Positions 56,752-64,000 of a stretch of DNA of 64,000 nt are shown here, piece after piece (positions within the stretch are counted from its first letter, which is position 1; each line of letters opens with the position of its first letter). Made by a program: the position numbers and the translations under genes. The stretch covers positions 62,001 through 126,000 of the forward strand of contig CAJXUY010000008.1 in NCBI GenBank assembly GCA_913060665.1. Reading direction: 5' to 3'. Below the pieces are notes generated by a model. That model was not told the origin of the DNA, ran no database searches, and saw only the letters and a program-made list of their open reading frames with translations. The DNA comes from an uncultured Oleiphilaceae bacterium. Lineage in GTDB: Bacteria; Pseudomonadota; Gammaproteobacteria; Pseudomonadales; Oleiphilaceae.

Positions 56752-58902
56752 TTAAAACGTATACTCTACTTCACCATAAACGCTTCGCCCAGCCATTGGG
56801 AAATCCCCAGGAATTGCTGCAGTAGGGCCTGGGCTCGCTTCATATATAGACTCATTAAATGCATTTCGCACAGAAAGTGCCAGTGATAAGTTATCCCAAG
56901 CTTCTTTTTTGCGAAGCGTTAGATCCACTGTTGTATAGGCATCTACTGGAGCTCTAGTATCACCAATAACTCTCTTCTGTTCACCAACCCAGTTAAATTG
57001 TGCATCAAAGTGCCAGCTGGTAATAAATTCCCACTCACTTCGGCTGTATATTTGGTGATTGGGTGCTTCGCCGACATCTGTCTTCGTTTTGTCATCTTCA
57101 GATTGTTGGTATGCATAATTTGCTAATAGGCGCAGACTGTTTAATGGCTTATAGTCTGCTTCTAATTCTGTACCATAGCCTGTTCGCTCTCCTATATTTT
57201 GAGCCTGTTTCGTACCTGGTCCTGCATCGCTATACGTAATAAAATCTTCAATTTGGTAATAGAAAATATTTGCGGAATAAGTGAATTTTGAGGAGATGTG
57301 TTGAGAAAATGCAAACTCATAGGTGTCTATGGTTTCAGGGTTCAGGTTAGGGTTTCCCAATGAAACGGGGTTGCTGGTCACGTATAGTTCTGCAATTGAT
57401 GGCGCCCTAAATGCCCGACCATATAACAACTTGGTGGTAATGCTATCTGTTGTTGCCCAGACTAATGCTAGTCTTGGGTTGATAGTGTCACCAAAATCTG
57501 AGTAATGGTCATACCTTACACCAGAGGTGAGCTGCCAGTTATCTGAAAACTGCCATTCGTCTTGAGCAAAAACATGATAGCTGGTTCGACCTTCTTCAGG
57601 TAGCCAGACTTCGGCGGTATCTGTAACATCTTCTATGCCGGGTTTAGGTGAAAAGTCTGGATTAAAGTTTTTTGATTCTGTGACTTCAAAAACATCCCCC
57701 CAAAAGCCACCTGCGCCTAATCGGACCAGGTGGTCGTTAAAGCCTTTATAGATACTATTGAAATCAAATCGAGCGTTTTCAAGTTTATACCCTGGATTAC
57801 CAATAAACCCGTCCGGATAAGCTCCGCCGAATGCTCCAGGAGGAAATACCCACACATTTTCTTCAACGTCTTGTGTTCCACGGTAATAGCTTGCTCGGCC
57901 TTCAATGCCCCAGTTAGGGGTGAGATCATTTAGTGTATACGTATAATCTGCACTAATTCGATTGCTGCCAAATCGTCCGTTGGGGTCTAGAGCCTGTGCG
58001 ATTCCAGGGGCGGTACCAAGGTTTCTTCTGCCTTGATAGCCAGCTCTAAAGCGCGAGTTTTCGTAAGCGATATCAATTCTTGAATCGATCATATCGTTCA
58101 TTGTGTTTACAGCGCCAGGTGCAAACGATGCGTTTGTCATGAATGCTGCGTCTAGCGTCGTTTGAGCGTCTTGATGTATGGTTTCTTTCCAGCCATCGGT
58201 TGTTTCGTACTCAAGAGTGAAGCCGATATCAACCCCGTTATAATTTCCTCCATGTAGTATCCAGCCAGCTTGGGTATCAAAGCTCCCCGCTCTTGCGCCA
58301 ACTTGGGTTCCATCGATGTCCTTGCCTGTTTTTGTGATGATGTTTATCACACCTGCAAACGCATCTGCGCCATGCATTGCAGAGCCTGGTCCACGAATAA
58401 CCTCTATTCGACTTATCGACTTAACTGGCATGCCTGTCCATGTATTTCCTCTATTGCCAAAAACTAGGTCGGTAATAGGGATACCATTAATTAACATAAG
58501 TGTTTGAGGGTTGTATGAGGATGTGATACCGCGAATATTATATTTTGGTGCGAATGCTTGATCTGAACGCCCAACATGAATACCTGGAACTGTTTCAAGA
58601 ATTTCATCCAAATCAGTGGCACCCATGGCAATGATGTCTTCTTCTGTAATAAGCGTCGCAATAGCTGCGGCTTTATCCAAGGGTGTCTCCGTCCCTGTCG
58701 CAAGGCTGGTCACCCGAACTTTTCCCAACTCTTCTAGCGGTATGTCCCATAGTCCACCACCCCCACCAAAAGGGTCATCACTCGCCATAACCGAGCCACT
58801 TGCTAACGCTATCGAAAAAGCTAATAGACCAGGCAAAGGTGAAATAGAAACAAAAGGAGAGGGCGCTCGATCAACGAAAGGAGTTATAGGCTTTTTAATC
58901 AT
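56752..58902 (-). CDS. TonB-dependent outer-membrane receptor
   Basis: A 716-residue TonB-dependent receptor. N-terminal signal peptide (cleavage near VMA-SDD), then a plug domain (AAAIATLITEEDIIAMGATD ... IRGITSSYNPQTLMLINGIP, RIEVIRGPGSAMHGADAFAG, INIITKTG), and a 22-stranded-type barrel ending in the aromatic VYGEVEYTF. Its substrate cannot be read; it has no siderophore or B12 genes nearby. It lies on the same strand, 445 bases downstream of a YfiR-kinase-cyclase cluster, and converges on the citrate-synthase-like operon. A possible hairpin GGAGCA/TGCTCC lies between their ends near 56720. Confidence 0.9.
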   Translation of the reverse strand: MIKKPITPFVDRAPSPFVSISPLPGLLAFSIALASGSVMASDDPFGGGGGLWDIPLEELGKVRVTSLATGTETPLDKAAAIATLITEEDIIAMGATDLDEILETVPGIHVGRSDQAFAPKYNIRGITSSYNPQTLMLINGIPITDLVFGNRGNTWTGMPVKSISRIEVIRGPGSAMHGADAFAGVINIITKTGKDIDGTQVGARAGSFDTQAGWILHGGNYNGVDIGFTLEYETTDGWKETIHQDAQTTLDAAFMTNASFAPGAVNTMNDMIDSRIDIAYENSRFRAGYQGRRNLGTAPGIAQALDPNGRFGSNRISADYTYTLNDLTPNWGIEGRASYYRGTQDVEENVWVFPPGAFGGAYPDGFIGNPGYKLENARFDFNSIYKGFNDHLVRLGAGGFWGDVFEVTESKNFNPDFSPKPGIEDVTDTAEVWLPEEGRTSYHVFAQDEWQFSDNWQLTSGVRYDHYSDFGDTINPRLALVWATTDSITTKLLYGRAFRAPSIAELYVTSNPVSLGNPNLNPETIDTYEFAFSQHISSKFTYSANIFYYQIEDFITYSDAGPGTKQAQNIGERTGYGTELEADYKPLNSLRLLANYAYQQSEDDKTKTDVGEAPNHQIYSRSEWEFITSWHFDAQFNWVGEQKRVIGDTRAPVDAYTTVDLTLRKKEAWDNLSLALSVRNAFNESIYEASPGPTAAIPGDFPMAGRSVYGEVEYTF

Positions 58903-59347
58903 TGCTACACCGCTATAAACACTAAGTAGTTATTAAAAGCATTATGGAGTGGTTAACACCATTGCCTCACAATGCTCTTTTATTATTTTTTCAGTCCATT
59001 ACTATTGAGTATATCGGTTTTTTTATATTTGGCTATGTCTAAAACAAGCTAATTTAATGATTTAACGAGGATTTTTTATAACGTTTAGAAATATGGCTGC
59101 ATGAAGATTATATTGTTGGTGCTATATGAGTGAGGCGTTTCCGGGTTGGTGTTATATAGAGGTGCTATATTGATGTTGCGGCTAGTGGTGGGGAATTGAT
59201 ATTGGGAGAAGAATCTACGTTTGATTGAGTCTAAAAACTATCTCATATTAAAAAACTATCTCAGCGCTTTAATGTGCCGGTGCAATATTTTATTTGAGGT
59301 TTGGGTCATAAAGATGAAAGGCACTTAGATAAGTGCCTTAATTAAGT
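58903..59347. other. Noncoding gap before the TonB receptor
   Basis: About 445 AT-rich bases between the receptor start and the cyclase stop. They hold the hairpin listed at 59318-59339 and a direct repeat AAAAACTATCTCA at 59233-59245 and 59251-59263. The receptor promoter is probably here; I found no clear operator. Confidence 0.5.
59318..59339 (-). terminator. Hairpin after the REC-GGDEF-EAL gene
   Basis: Perfect stem AAGGCACTTA / TAAGTGCCTT with a 2-base loop, 9 bases after the stop on the minus strand. The T run is poor, so termination is likely but not certain; it would separate the cyclase gene from the TonB receptor. Confidence 0.55.
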
Positions 59348-61081
59348 TTATTGTCCTCTTTTGAGCGGCCCGGGTTTGGCGATGCCGAAGCCCTGGCCGA
59401 AATCTATGCCCATGGCTTTAAGCGCATCTTCTGTTTCTTGGTTTTCGACAAATTCTGCGATGGTTTGCAACCCTGCGGCATGGCTAATGCGGTTACAGGC
59501 TTCGACGATACCTTTGTCGATAGGGTCGTTGAGTAGGTTTTGTACGAAACTACCGTCGATCTTGAGATAATCAACCGGTATGGTTTTAAGATATGAGAAT
59601 GAACTCATGCCTACACCAAAATCATCTAATGCAAACTTAAAACCTTCGTCGCGAATTTCAGTGATAAATTCTACTGCGTCTGCAAGGTTATCAATCGCGG
59701 CGGTTTCGGTTATTTCAAGACAGATGCGACTTGGCTTTATATCGTACTCTTTTAATAGCTTTCGTATATCGTTAAAAAACGAGTTATCACTCAGTGAGGT
59801 GCCGGACAGGTTAATGAAGAATGTGCCTTCATTTTTTTTGCCGAGCCCGGATTCTGATAAATATTGAAATACGTTCTTGACCACCCATCGGTCGATAAGG
59901 GGCATAAGATTATAGCGTTCGGCAGCGGGTATAAATGCGCCTGGAGGCACTAATCCGCCGTCTTCATAAAGTCTTACCAAAAATTCTCCGTGCTCACCTA
60001 CACAGCTTGGTTGTAAGCCTTTCATCGGTTGAAAATAGAGCATGAAGCGGTCTTCTTCGAGGCCTTGTTTTATTTTGCTGGCCCATTGCATTTCATTTCG
60101 GCGCTGATTGTATTCGGCGTCGTCTTCGCTGTACCACTGTATACCGTCGCGGCCTTTATCTTTGGCTGCATAGCAGGCCATATCGGCGCAGCTCATCAGT
60201 TCATGAACTGAGCTGGTACCCTTGTTGATGGCGACCATGCCGCAACTGATGCTGATAGCAAAAGGTTTGTCTTGCCATGAAAAACGAAGATCTTTGATAT
60301 CTTGGCGTATACGCTCCGCTAGCACCATAGCACGTTCTTTTGAGGTGTTTTCTAGCAGTATGCCGAATTCGTCACCGCCTAGTCGAGCGAGTGTGTCGGT
60401 TTCTCGTATATGGTGCTGTAGTGTACGGGTAACTTGTTTGAGTAGTTCATCGCCTGCTACGTGTCCGCAGGTGTCATTGACTATTTTGAATTGATCAAGG
60501 TCGAGATACATCAATACATTGGGTTGGTCGAACAGTTTACTGTCGTCTACCGCGGCCCTAAGTCGCCGCTCAAACTCTTTGCGGTTAAGCAGGCTGGTGA
60601 GGGTATCGTGAAACGAGAGATAATGAAGGTTTCGTTCGGCCTCTTTGCGGGCTTGCTTGCCTTCTGTAGCTTGTAGCTCTCGTTGAATAACGGGTATGAG
60701 TCGTACAAGGTTGTCTTTCATGACATAGTCTTGCGCGCCAGTTTGCATGGCTTGCACACCGACCTGCTCTTCGATGGTGCCTGAAACGACAATGACTGGC
60801 ATGTCGGGGTCGATCTCTTTAACAATTGTGATGGTGTCTTGAGAGGTGAGCCCCGGCATATTGTGGTCAGATATCACGACATCCCAATTGTGTTGAGTCA
60901 TTGCATCGCGAAGCGCACCTTCACCCTCTACCTGCAGGTATTCGGGTCTGAGGCCTCCTTTTCGAAGTGCCCGAATTATTAACAGGGCATCGTCTTCTGA
61001 GTCATCAATTATTAATATATGAAGCACTTTATTCACTGCGACTGTTTGCTCTTGTTCATTGGGGCGTTTTGTTGATTCCAA
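59348..61081 (-). CDS. Response regulator with REC-GGDEF-EAL domains (c-di-GMP cyclase/phosphodiesterase)
   Basis: A 577-residue cytoplasmic signalling protein. REC domain (about 18-135) with phosphoacceptor in VISDHNMPGL (D72); GGDEF domain (about 150-320) with intact LARLGGDEFGILLE (235-239); EAL domain (about 335-577), where the signature reads EFLVRL instead of EAL, while LEITETAAI, DDFGVGMSSFSYLKTIPVDY and LKIDGSFVQ are kept. Both cyclase and phosphodiesterase may therefore be active. Its start overlaps the upstream response regulator gene by 26 bases. It should act as output of the YfiR/kinase cluster. Confidence 0.92.
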   Translation of the reverse strand: MESTKRPNEQEQTVAVNKVLHILIIDDSEDDALLIIRALRKGGLRPEYLQVEGEGALRDAMTQHNWDVVISDHNMPGLTSQDTITIVKEIDPDMPVIVVSGTIEEQVGVQAMQTGAQDYVMKDNLVRLIPVIQRELQATEGKQARKEAERNLHYLSFHDTLTSLLNRKEFERRLRAAVDDSKLFDQPNVLMYLDLDQFKIVNDTCGHVAGDELLKQVTRTLQHHIRETDTLARLGGDEFGILLENTSKERAMVLAERIRQDIKDLRFSWQDKPFAISISCGMVAINKGTSSVHELMSCADMACYAAKDKGRDGIQWYSEDDAEYNQRRNEMQWASKIKQGLEEDRFMLYFQPMKGLQPSCVGEHGEFLVRLYEDGGLVPPGAFIPAAERYNLMPLIDRWVVKNVFQYLSESGLGKKNEGTFFINLSGTSLSDNSFFNDIRKLLKEYDIKPSRICLEITETAAIDNLADAVEFITEIRDEGFKFALDDFGVGMSSFSYLKTIPVDYLKIDGSFVQNLLNDPIDKGIVEACNRISHAAGLQTIAEFVENQETEDALKAMGIDFGQGFGIAKPGPLKRGQ

Positions 61082-61490
61082 GCCAGTACCTTCCTAGAAC
61101 TTTTACCTGATCTATAAATTGGTCAAAATCAACAGGCTTATTAATGTAACTGTTAGCGCCTAATTTGTAGCCGTCTACCATGTCTCGTTCTTCGTCTGAT
61201 GAGGTGAGTAATACAATAGGTATAAGCGACGTTCGCTGATCATTTCGTATGTTTTTGAGAACTTCGAGCCCGTTTAACTTAGGCAGCTTAATGTCTAAAA
61301 AAATAACTTGTGGTGTCTCGTCTGGGTCTCGGTTTTTGAATTTACCGGTTCCAAATACATATTCCAAGGCTTCTTCACCGTCACGGGCAACCACTACAGT
61401 GTTTTGTGTTTCAGTTTTCTTTAATGCACGAAGGGCCAGCATTTCATCACCTGGGTTATCTTCGACTAGCAGTATCGTCCCGGAACTCAT
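61056..61490 (-). CDS. Single-domain response regulator (Rcp1-like)
   Basis: A 144-residue CheY-like receiver without output domain: ILLVEDNPGDEMLALRALKK (acidic pocket), phosphoacceptor D66 in VIFLDIKLPKLNG, the switch Thr/Ser in PIVLLTSSDEERD and the Lys in SYINKPVDFDQF. The VEDNPGDE start with the extended insertion is the Rcp1 subtype that pairs with phytochrome-like and related kinases. It is placed between the sensor kinase and the REC-GGDEF-EAL gene, so it is probably the kinase's direct partner. Its 3' end overlaps the next gene by 26 bases. Confidence 0.93.
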   Translation of the reverse strand: MSSGTILLVEDNPGDEMLALRALKKTETQNTVVVARDGEEALEYVFGTGKFKNRDPDETPQVIFLDIKLPKLNGLEVLKNIRNDQRTSLIPIVLLTSSDEERDMVDGYKLGANSYINKPVDFDQFIDQVKVLGRYWLGINKTPQ

Positions 61491-61549
61491 TTTATTTCTC
61501 CATTTATTGCCACTTTAAAGTCTAGTTTAAAGATGGTGTTCTGCCAGAT

Positions 61550-63088
61550 TTAATTGTCTTGTTTAGGTAAGTCTGGGTTATTCCCACTTCTGTATGAGAT
61601 TTTTTCACCTGGAGGAGGTCGATCATCATATAGAGTGAAGTAGAATGTTGCACCTTCATCTAAGGTTGATTTTGCCCAAATGTCGCCGTGGTGACGATGC
61701 ATTATTCGGTAGACGGTTGCTAGTCCAATGCCGGTGCCATCGAACTGCTCAGGCGAGTGCAGGCGTTGGAAGGCTGTGAACAGGTTTTTAGCGTATTTTT
61801 CGTCAAACCCTGCGCCGTTGTCTTTAATAAAGTAGATGGTATGGCCATTTTCTACGTAGTAGCCGACCTCTATTTTTGGACGCTCTTCATATTTGGTGTA
61901 TTTCCACGCATTGCCTATTAGGTTATCGAGAGCCACTTCCATTAGTTGAGCGTCGGCCATGATGTACATTTCAGGTTGAATCTGAACATCAACAATGCGG
62001 CTGGGCTCTTCTTGTTGAAGTTGTTGAACCACGTGTAGGGTCATGTCAGTGAGATCAAAATGGGTGTCTTTAATTTGTTTACGGGTTACGCGAGAGAGTT
62101 GAAGTAGACTACTAATAAGAATGCCCATTTTCTGACTGGCTGCTCTGACTCGCTTAAGGTAGTCGTGGGCAGTTTGATCAAGCTCTGGCCCGTAGTCTTC
62201 TAGTAGTGCTTTGCTGAACCCGTCGATGGCACGAAGTGGGGCACGAAGATCGTGGGATACCGAGTAACTAAACGCTTCAAGCTCTTTATTGGCCATCGCT
62301 AGCTCTTTGGTTCGTTCGTTTACTTTTAGCTCAAGCCCTTCTGCATCTTCGGTAATAATTTGGTTTTGGTCTTGTATTGTCGAGAGCATGTTATTGAAGG
62401 TGTCTACCAGATCGCCGATTTCATCGTGACTCTCTTTAGTTGCTCGCAATGAGTAATCTTTCTTGTTGCTGATTTGTTTTGCCGTGTCTTTTAGCAGTAA
62501 TAGCGGAGTCGTAATGTAGTTCTGCAAAAATGAAGAGATAATAAATACGGTGAGTATAACCAGTAATGAAAATACTCCTGCTGCAACAACATAGGTGGAT
62601 AAATTCTTATTCAAACTACCTAAGGATACTCGAATATACAGTAAACCCAGCGGCTCACCATCTACCACAACCGGCTCAGATACCTGATAGTAACGCTCAT
62701 CAAAATGATTGAGGTTTCGGCTAGGGTGGTCTGGGCAGCCGGTAATTGAGGTGCTACTACTATCTTGATAGTGTTCGTTTTTATTGAAATAGGCGAGTAT
62801 GTCATCGAACTCGCTATAGAGGCAGGTGGCTTCGACATCATCGTGCAGGATGAGGCTGTCTACGTTTTCTTGCAGTGTCTCAGTATCGGTAAAGAGTATC
62901 GCCGCATGGCTTCGATTAGCGATAATTTTAGACGTAGTGGTAAACTCTTTGATGATATTGTTGCGCTGAGAGATATACTCTAGCGCAATAAATACCGAAC
63001 TCAACAACACTACCGCCAACAGCGTTGACGTCATGATGATCATCGTGAGTTTCTTCTTTATGGGCAAATATTTGACCCCAAACATCAT
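61550..63088 (-). CDS. Membrane sensor histidine kinase (HAMP-HisKA-HATPase)
   Basis: From ATG 63088 the protein has 512 residues: MMFGVKYLPIKKKLT, membrane helix (MIIMTSTLLAVVLLSSVFIA), periplasmic sensor of the CHASE8-like type, second helix (VVAAGVFSLLVILTVFII), HAMP, HisKA with His in SYSVSHDLRAPLRAIDGFS, and HATPase with NLIGNAWKYT, IKDNGAGFDE and FDGTGIGLATVYRI. The kinase domain is of the phytochrome-like kind. A strong AAGGGGGGGG site precedes 63088 and the YfiR stop is only 10 bases away; the longest frame (63196) lies inside yfiR and is rejected. It should phosphorylate the response regulator(s) downstream. Confidence 0.9.
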   Translation of the reverse strand: MMFGVKYLPIKKKLTMIIMTSTLLAVVLLSSVFIALEYISQRNNIIKEFTTTSKIIANRSHAAILFTDTETLQENVDSLILHDDVEATCLYSEFDDILAYFNKNEHYQDSSSTSITGCPDHPSRNLNHFDERYYQVSEPVVVDGEPLGLLYIRVSLGSLNKNLSTYVVAAGVFSLLVILTVFIISSFLQNYITTPLLLLKDTAKQISNKKDYSLRATKESHDEIGDLVDTFNNMLSTIQDQNQIITEDAEGLELKVNERTKELAMANKELEAFSYSVSHDLRAPLRAIDGFSKALLEDYGPELDQTAHDYLKRVRAASQKMGILISSLLQLSRVTRKQIKDTHFDLTDMTLHVVQQLQQEEPSRIVDVQIQPEMYIMADAQLMEVALDNLIGNAWKYTKYEERPKIEVGYYVENGHTIYFIKDNGAGFDEKYAKNLFTAFQRLHSPEQFDGTGIGLATVYRIMHRHHGDIWAKSTLDEGATFYFTLYDDRPPPGEKISYRSGNNPDLPKQDN

Positions 63089-63098
63089 CGCCCCCCCC

Positions 63099-63623
63099 TT
63101 ATTGTATGACATGGTTAGCCAGTTCCAGTAGCTTCGAACTGATCTGAATGTTAGATGCGCGGGCTTTTTTGAGGTTGATGTCAAACTTGACCACATTCCC
63201 CAGTTTTATAAAGCCAATAATCCCGCCTTTATCGATGAAACTATCTATATCACTCACGGTTAACACCGGGTGATTGTTGATTCTGGTGAGCAACTCGTTC
63301 GCAAACTTTTCTTCTGATGGGCTAATGAATACTACCGTGCAGTCTGGTCGGTCTTTTTTGTCGGGGTAGGTTATCTTCAGCGGACGGTTGCGGGCTTTGA
63401 GTGTATTAAGTTTTTCGGATTGGGCGCCAAATGGATTTTCGCCGTACACACAGATATTAATATTATTGGTAGTCGGTTCTTGAGGCCAGGTAATAAACTT
63501 AATGAAGTTGTAGAGGTAGACCGCTTTAATCTCGTTTTCAGAACGAGCGTGTGCGGGCGTACTGATACACGAAAATAGCAACATGTAAAGAAATAGGAGG
63601 CTTTTCGCCGAGCGGCTTATCAT
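63099..63623 (-). CDS. YfiR family periplasmic protein
   Basis: A 174-residue protein of the YfiR (DUF4154) family. The signal peptide is MISRSAKSLLFLYMLLFSCI through THA-like cleavage after residue 26; then ENEIKAVYLYNFIKFITWP, the family signature, followed by NICVYGENPFG and TVVFISPSEEK. In Pseudomonas YfiR inhibits the YfiN cyclase from the periplasm. Here no yfiN is adjacent; instead a membrane histidine kinase follows after 10 bases, so YfiR may control the kinase's periplasmic sensor. It is the first gene of this operon. Confidence 0.9.
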   Translation of the reverse strand: MISRSAKSLLFLYMLLFSCISTPAHARSENEIKAVYLYNFIKFITWPQEPTTNNINICVYGENPFGAQSEKLNTLKARNRPLKITYPDKKDRPDCTVVFISPSEEKFANELLTRINNHPVLTVSDIDSFIDKGGIIGFIKLGNVVKFDINLKKARASNIQISSKLLELANHVIQ

Positions 63624-63750
63624 TAATCCGTTGATAATCTTATGTTAATTGTTTTTATAGTTAAGCGTAGTTAAATTCTAGGCTTCAATACATGAGCTGT
63701 AAAGTATTATTTTTATTATGATTATTGGTATGAAATAACGAATATACAAA

Positions 63751-63770
63751 AAAGTGAATCCATTCACTTT
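63751..63770 (-). terminator. Rho-independent terminator for the partial gene at the window edge
   Basis: AAAGTGAAT / ATTCACTTT around CC. On the minus strand the stem is followed by TTTTTTGT, as expected for a terminator, 60 bases after the stop of the partial gene. Confidence 0.75.
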
Positions 63771-63777
63771 GCCTTTC

Positions 63778-63805
63778 TAGTGCTTAGTGCTTAGTGTTTA
63801 GTGCT
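63778..63805. repeat. Short tandem repeat, 4 x 7 bases
   Basis: TAGTGCT, TAGTGCT, TAGTGTT, TAGTGCT in tandem between the terminator and the partial gene. It could vary by slippage; no function is evident. Confidence 0.7.
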
Positions 63806-63829
63806 GTATTGATGTAGCAGTTATCAAGA

Positions 63830-64000
63830 TCAACCATTCGCGGCTTTTTTGTGTTGCTTGAGCATCGCCATAAATTTTTTACTGAGGTCTAAAAAGCGGG
63901 GGGTGGGTCCAATATCTTCATAGAGTGGGTCTCCTTGCTCATCTTCTGCAATTATTTTATGCCCTGTTTTGTAGGGAAAGCTTGTTTCAAGCTCATCAAG
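63830..64000 (-). CDS. Unrecognised protein, C-terminal fragment
   Basis: The minus-strand frame is open from the window edge for 56 codons to TGA at 63830-63832. The fragment includes FPYKTGHKIIAEDEQGDPLY and FLDLSKKFMAMLKQHKKA; it is hydrophilic with a basic, helical C-terminus. A terminator follows. I do not recognise the family, and the start lies outside the window. Confidence 0.6.
   Translation of the reverse strand, partial: LDELETSFPYKTGHKIIAEDEQGDPLYEDIGPTPRFLDLSKKFMAMLKQHKKAANG

Overview
The window looks like the chromosome of a marine, fatty-acid-using gammaproteobacterium related to Pseudomonadales/Oceanospirillales (Marinobacter- or Oleiphilus-like). This is inferred from gene content and order: miaB-ybeZ-ybeY-corC-lnt followed by a YbeL-type gene and leuS-lptE-holA, then barA/gacS-cysM-rlmD-relA-mazG, two large fadE-type acyl-CoA dehydrogenases, and a glucosylglycerate osmolyte cluster. 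GC content looks moderate. I saw no rRNA, tRNA, CRISPR array, prophage or intact insertion sequence.

Layout. 1-2.4 kb: end of the biotin operon (bioC tail, bioD), a tiny flagellar-rod-like protein and a SprA-like putative metalloprotease. 3-6.9 kb: two paralogous acyl-CoA dehydrogenases; the first has a promoter overlapped by two CAAAC-N4-GTTT(G/C) operators of the PsrA type. 6.9-24.9 kb: mostly housekeeping genes (endonuclease I, holA, lptE, leuS, lnt, corC, ybeY, ybeZ, miaB, trmH, dbpA). A TetR regulator with two palindromic operators, a carboxymuconolactone-decarboxylase-like gene and a yghU-type gene sit between lnt and the ybeL-like gene; a YqhD-type alcohol dehydrogenase follows trmH. 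25-29.5 kb: a 918-residue MalT/LuxR-type regulator with a near-perfect CRP/Vfr site upstream, and a MATE pump. 29.6-34.4 kb: a three-gene glucosylglycerate cluster (kinase-phosphatase fusion, GpgS-like synthase, GH13 phosphorylase) that could make, break and recycle the osmolyte. 34.5-41.6 kb: two small membrane proteins, a Cds1-like PLP enzyme, yejK flanked by palindromic repeats, cysD-cysN (CysN carries a tail resembling a dead APS kinase) and a PilZ protein. 42-52.7 kb: rimO (behind a possible 28-codon leader ORF), acpS, barA, cysM, rlmD, relA and mazG, with REP-like repeats.

53.3-56.7 kb holds what I consider the best candidate for an undescribed system: a thiamine-diphosphate enzyme translationally coupled to two different half-size citrate-synthase/citryl-CoA-lyase-like proteins, from a promoter whose -35 box overlaps the same CAAAC-N4-GTTTG operator seen before the acyl-CoA dehydrogenase. 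56.8-63.6 kb (minus strand) is a signalling cluster: YfiR-like periplasmic protein, sensor kinase, response regulator and REC-GGDEF-EAL protein, followed on the same strand by a TonB-dependent receptor. The window ends in an unrecognised partial gene.

Several gene starts were moved from the longest ORF on the basis of ribosome binding sites, signal peptides or family length; these cases are stated in the entries. All calls come from reading the sequence; no database search was run.
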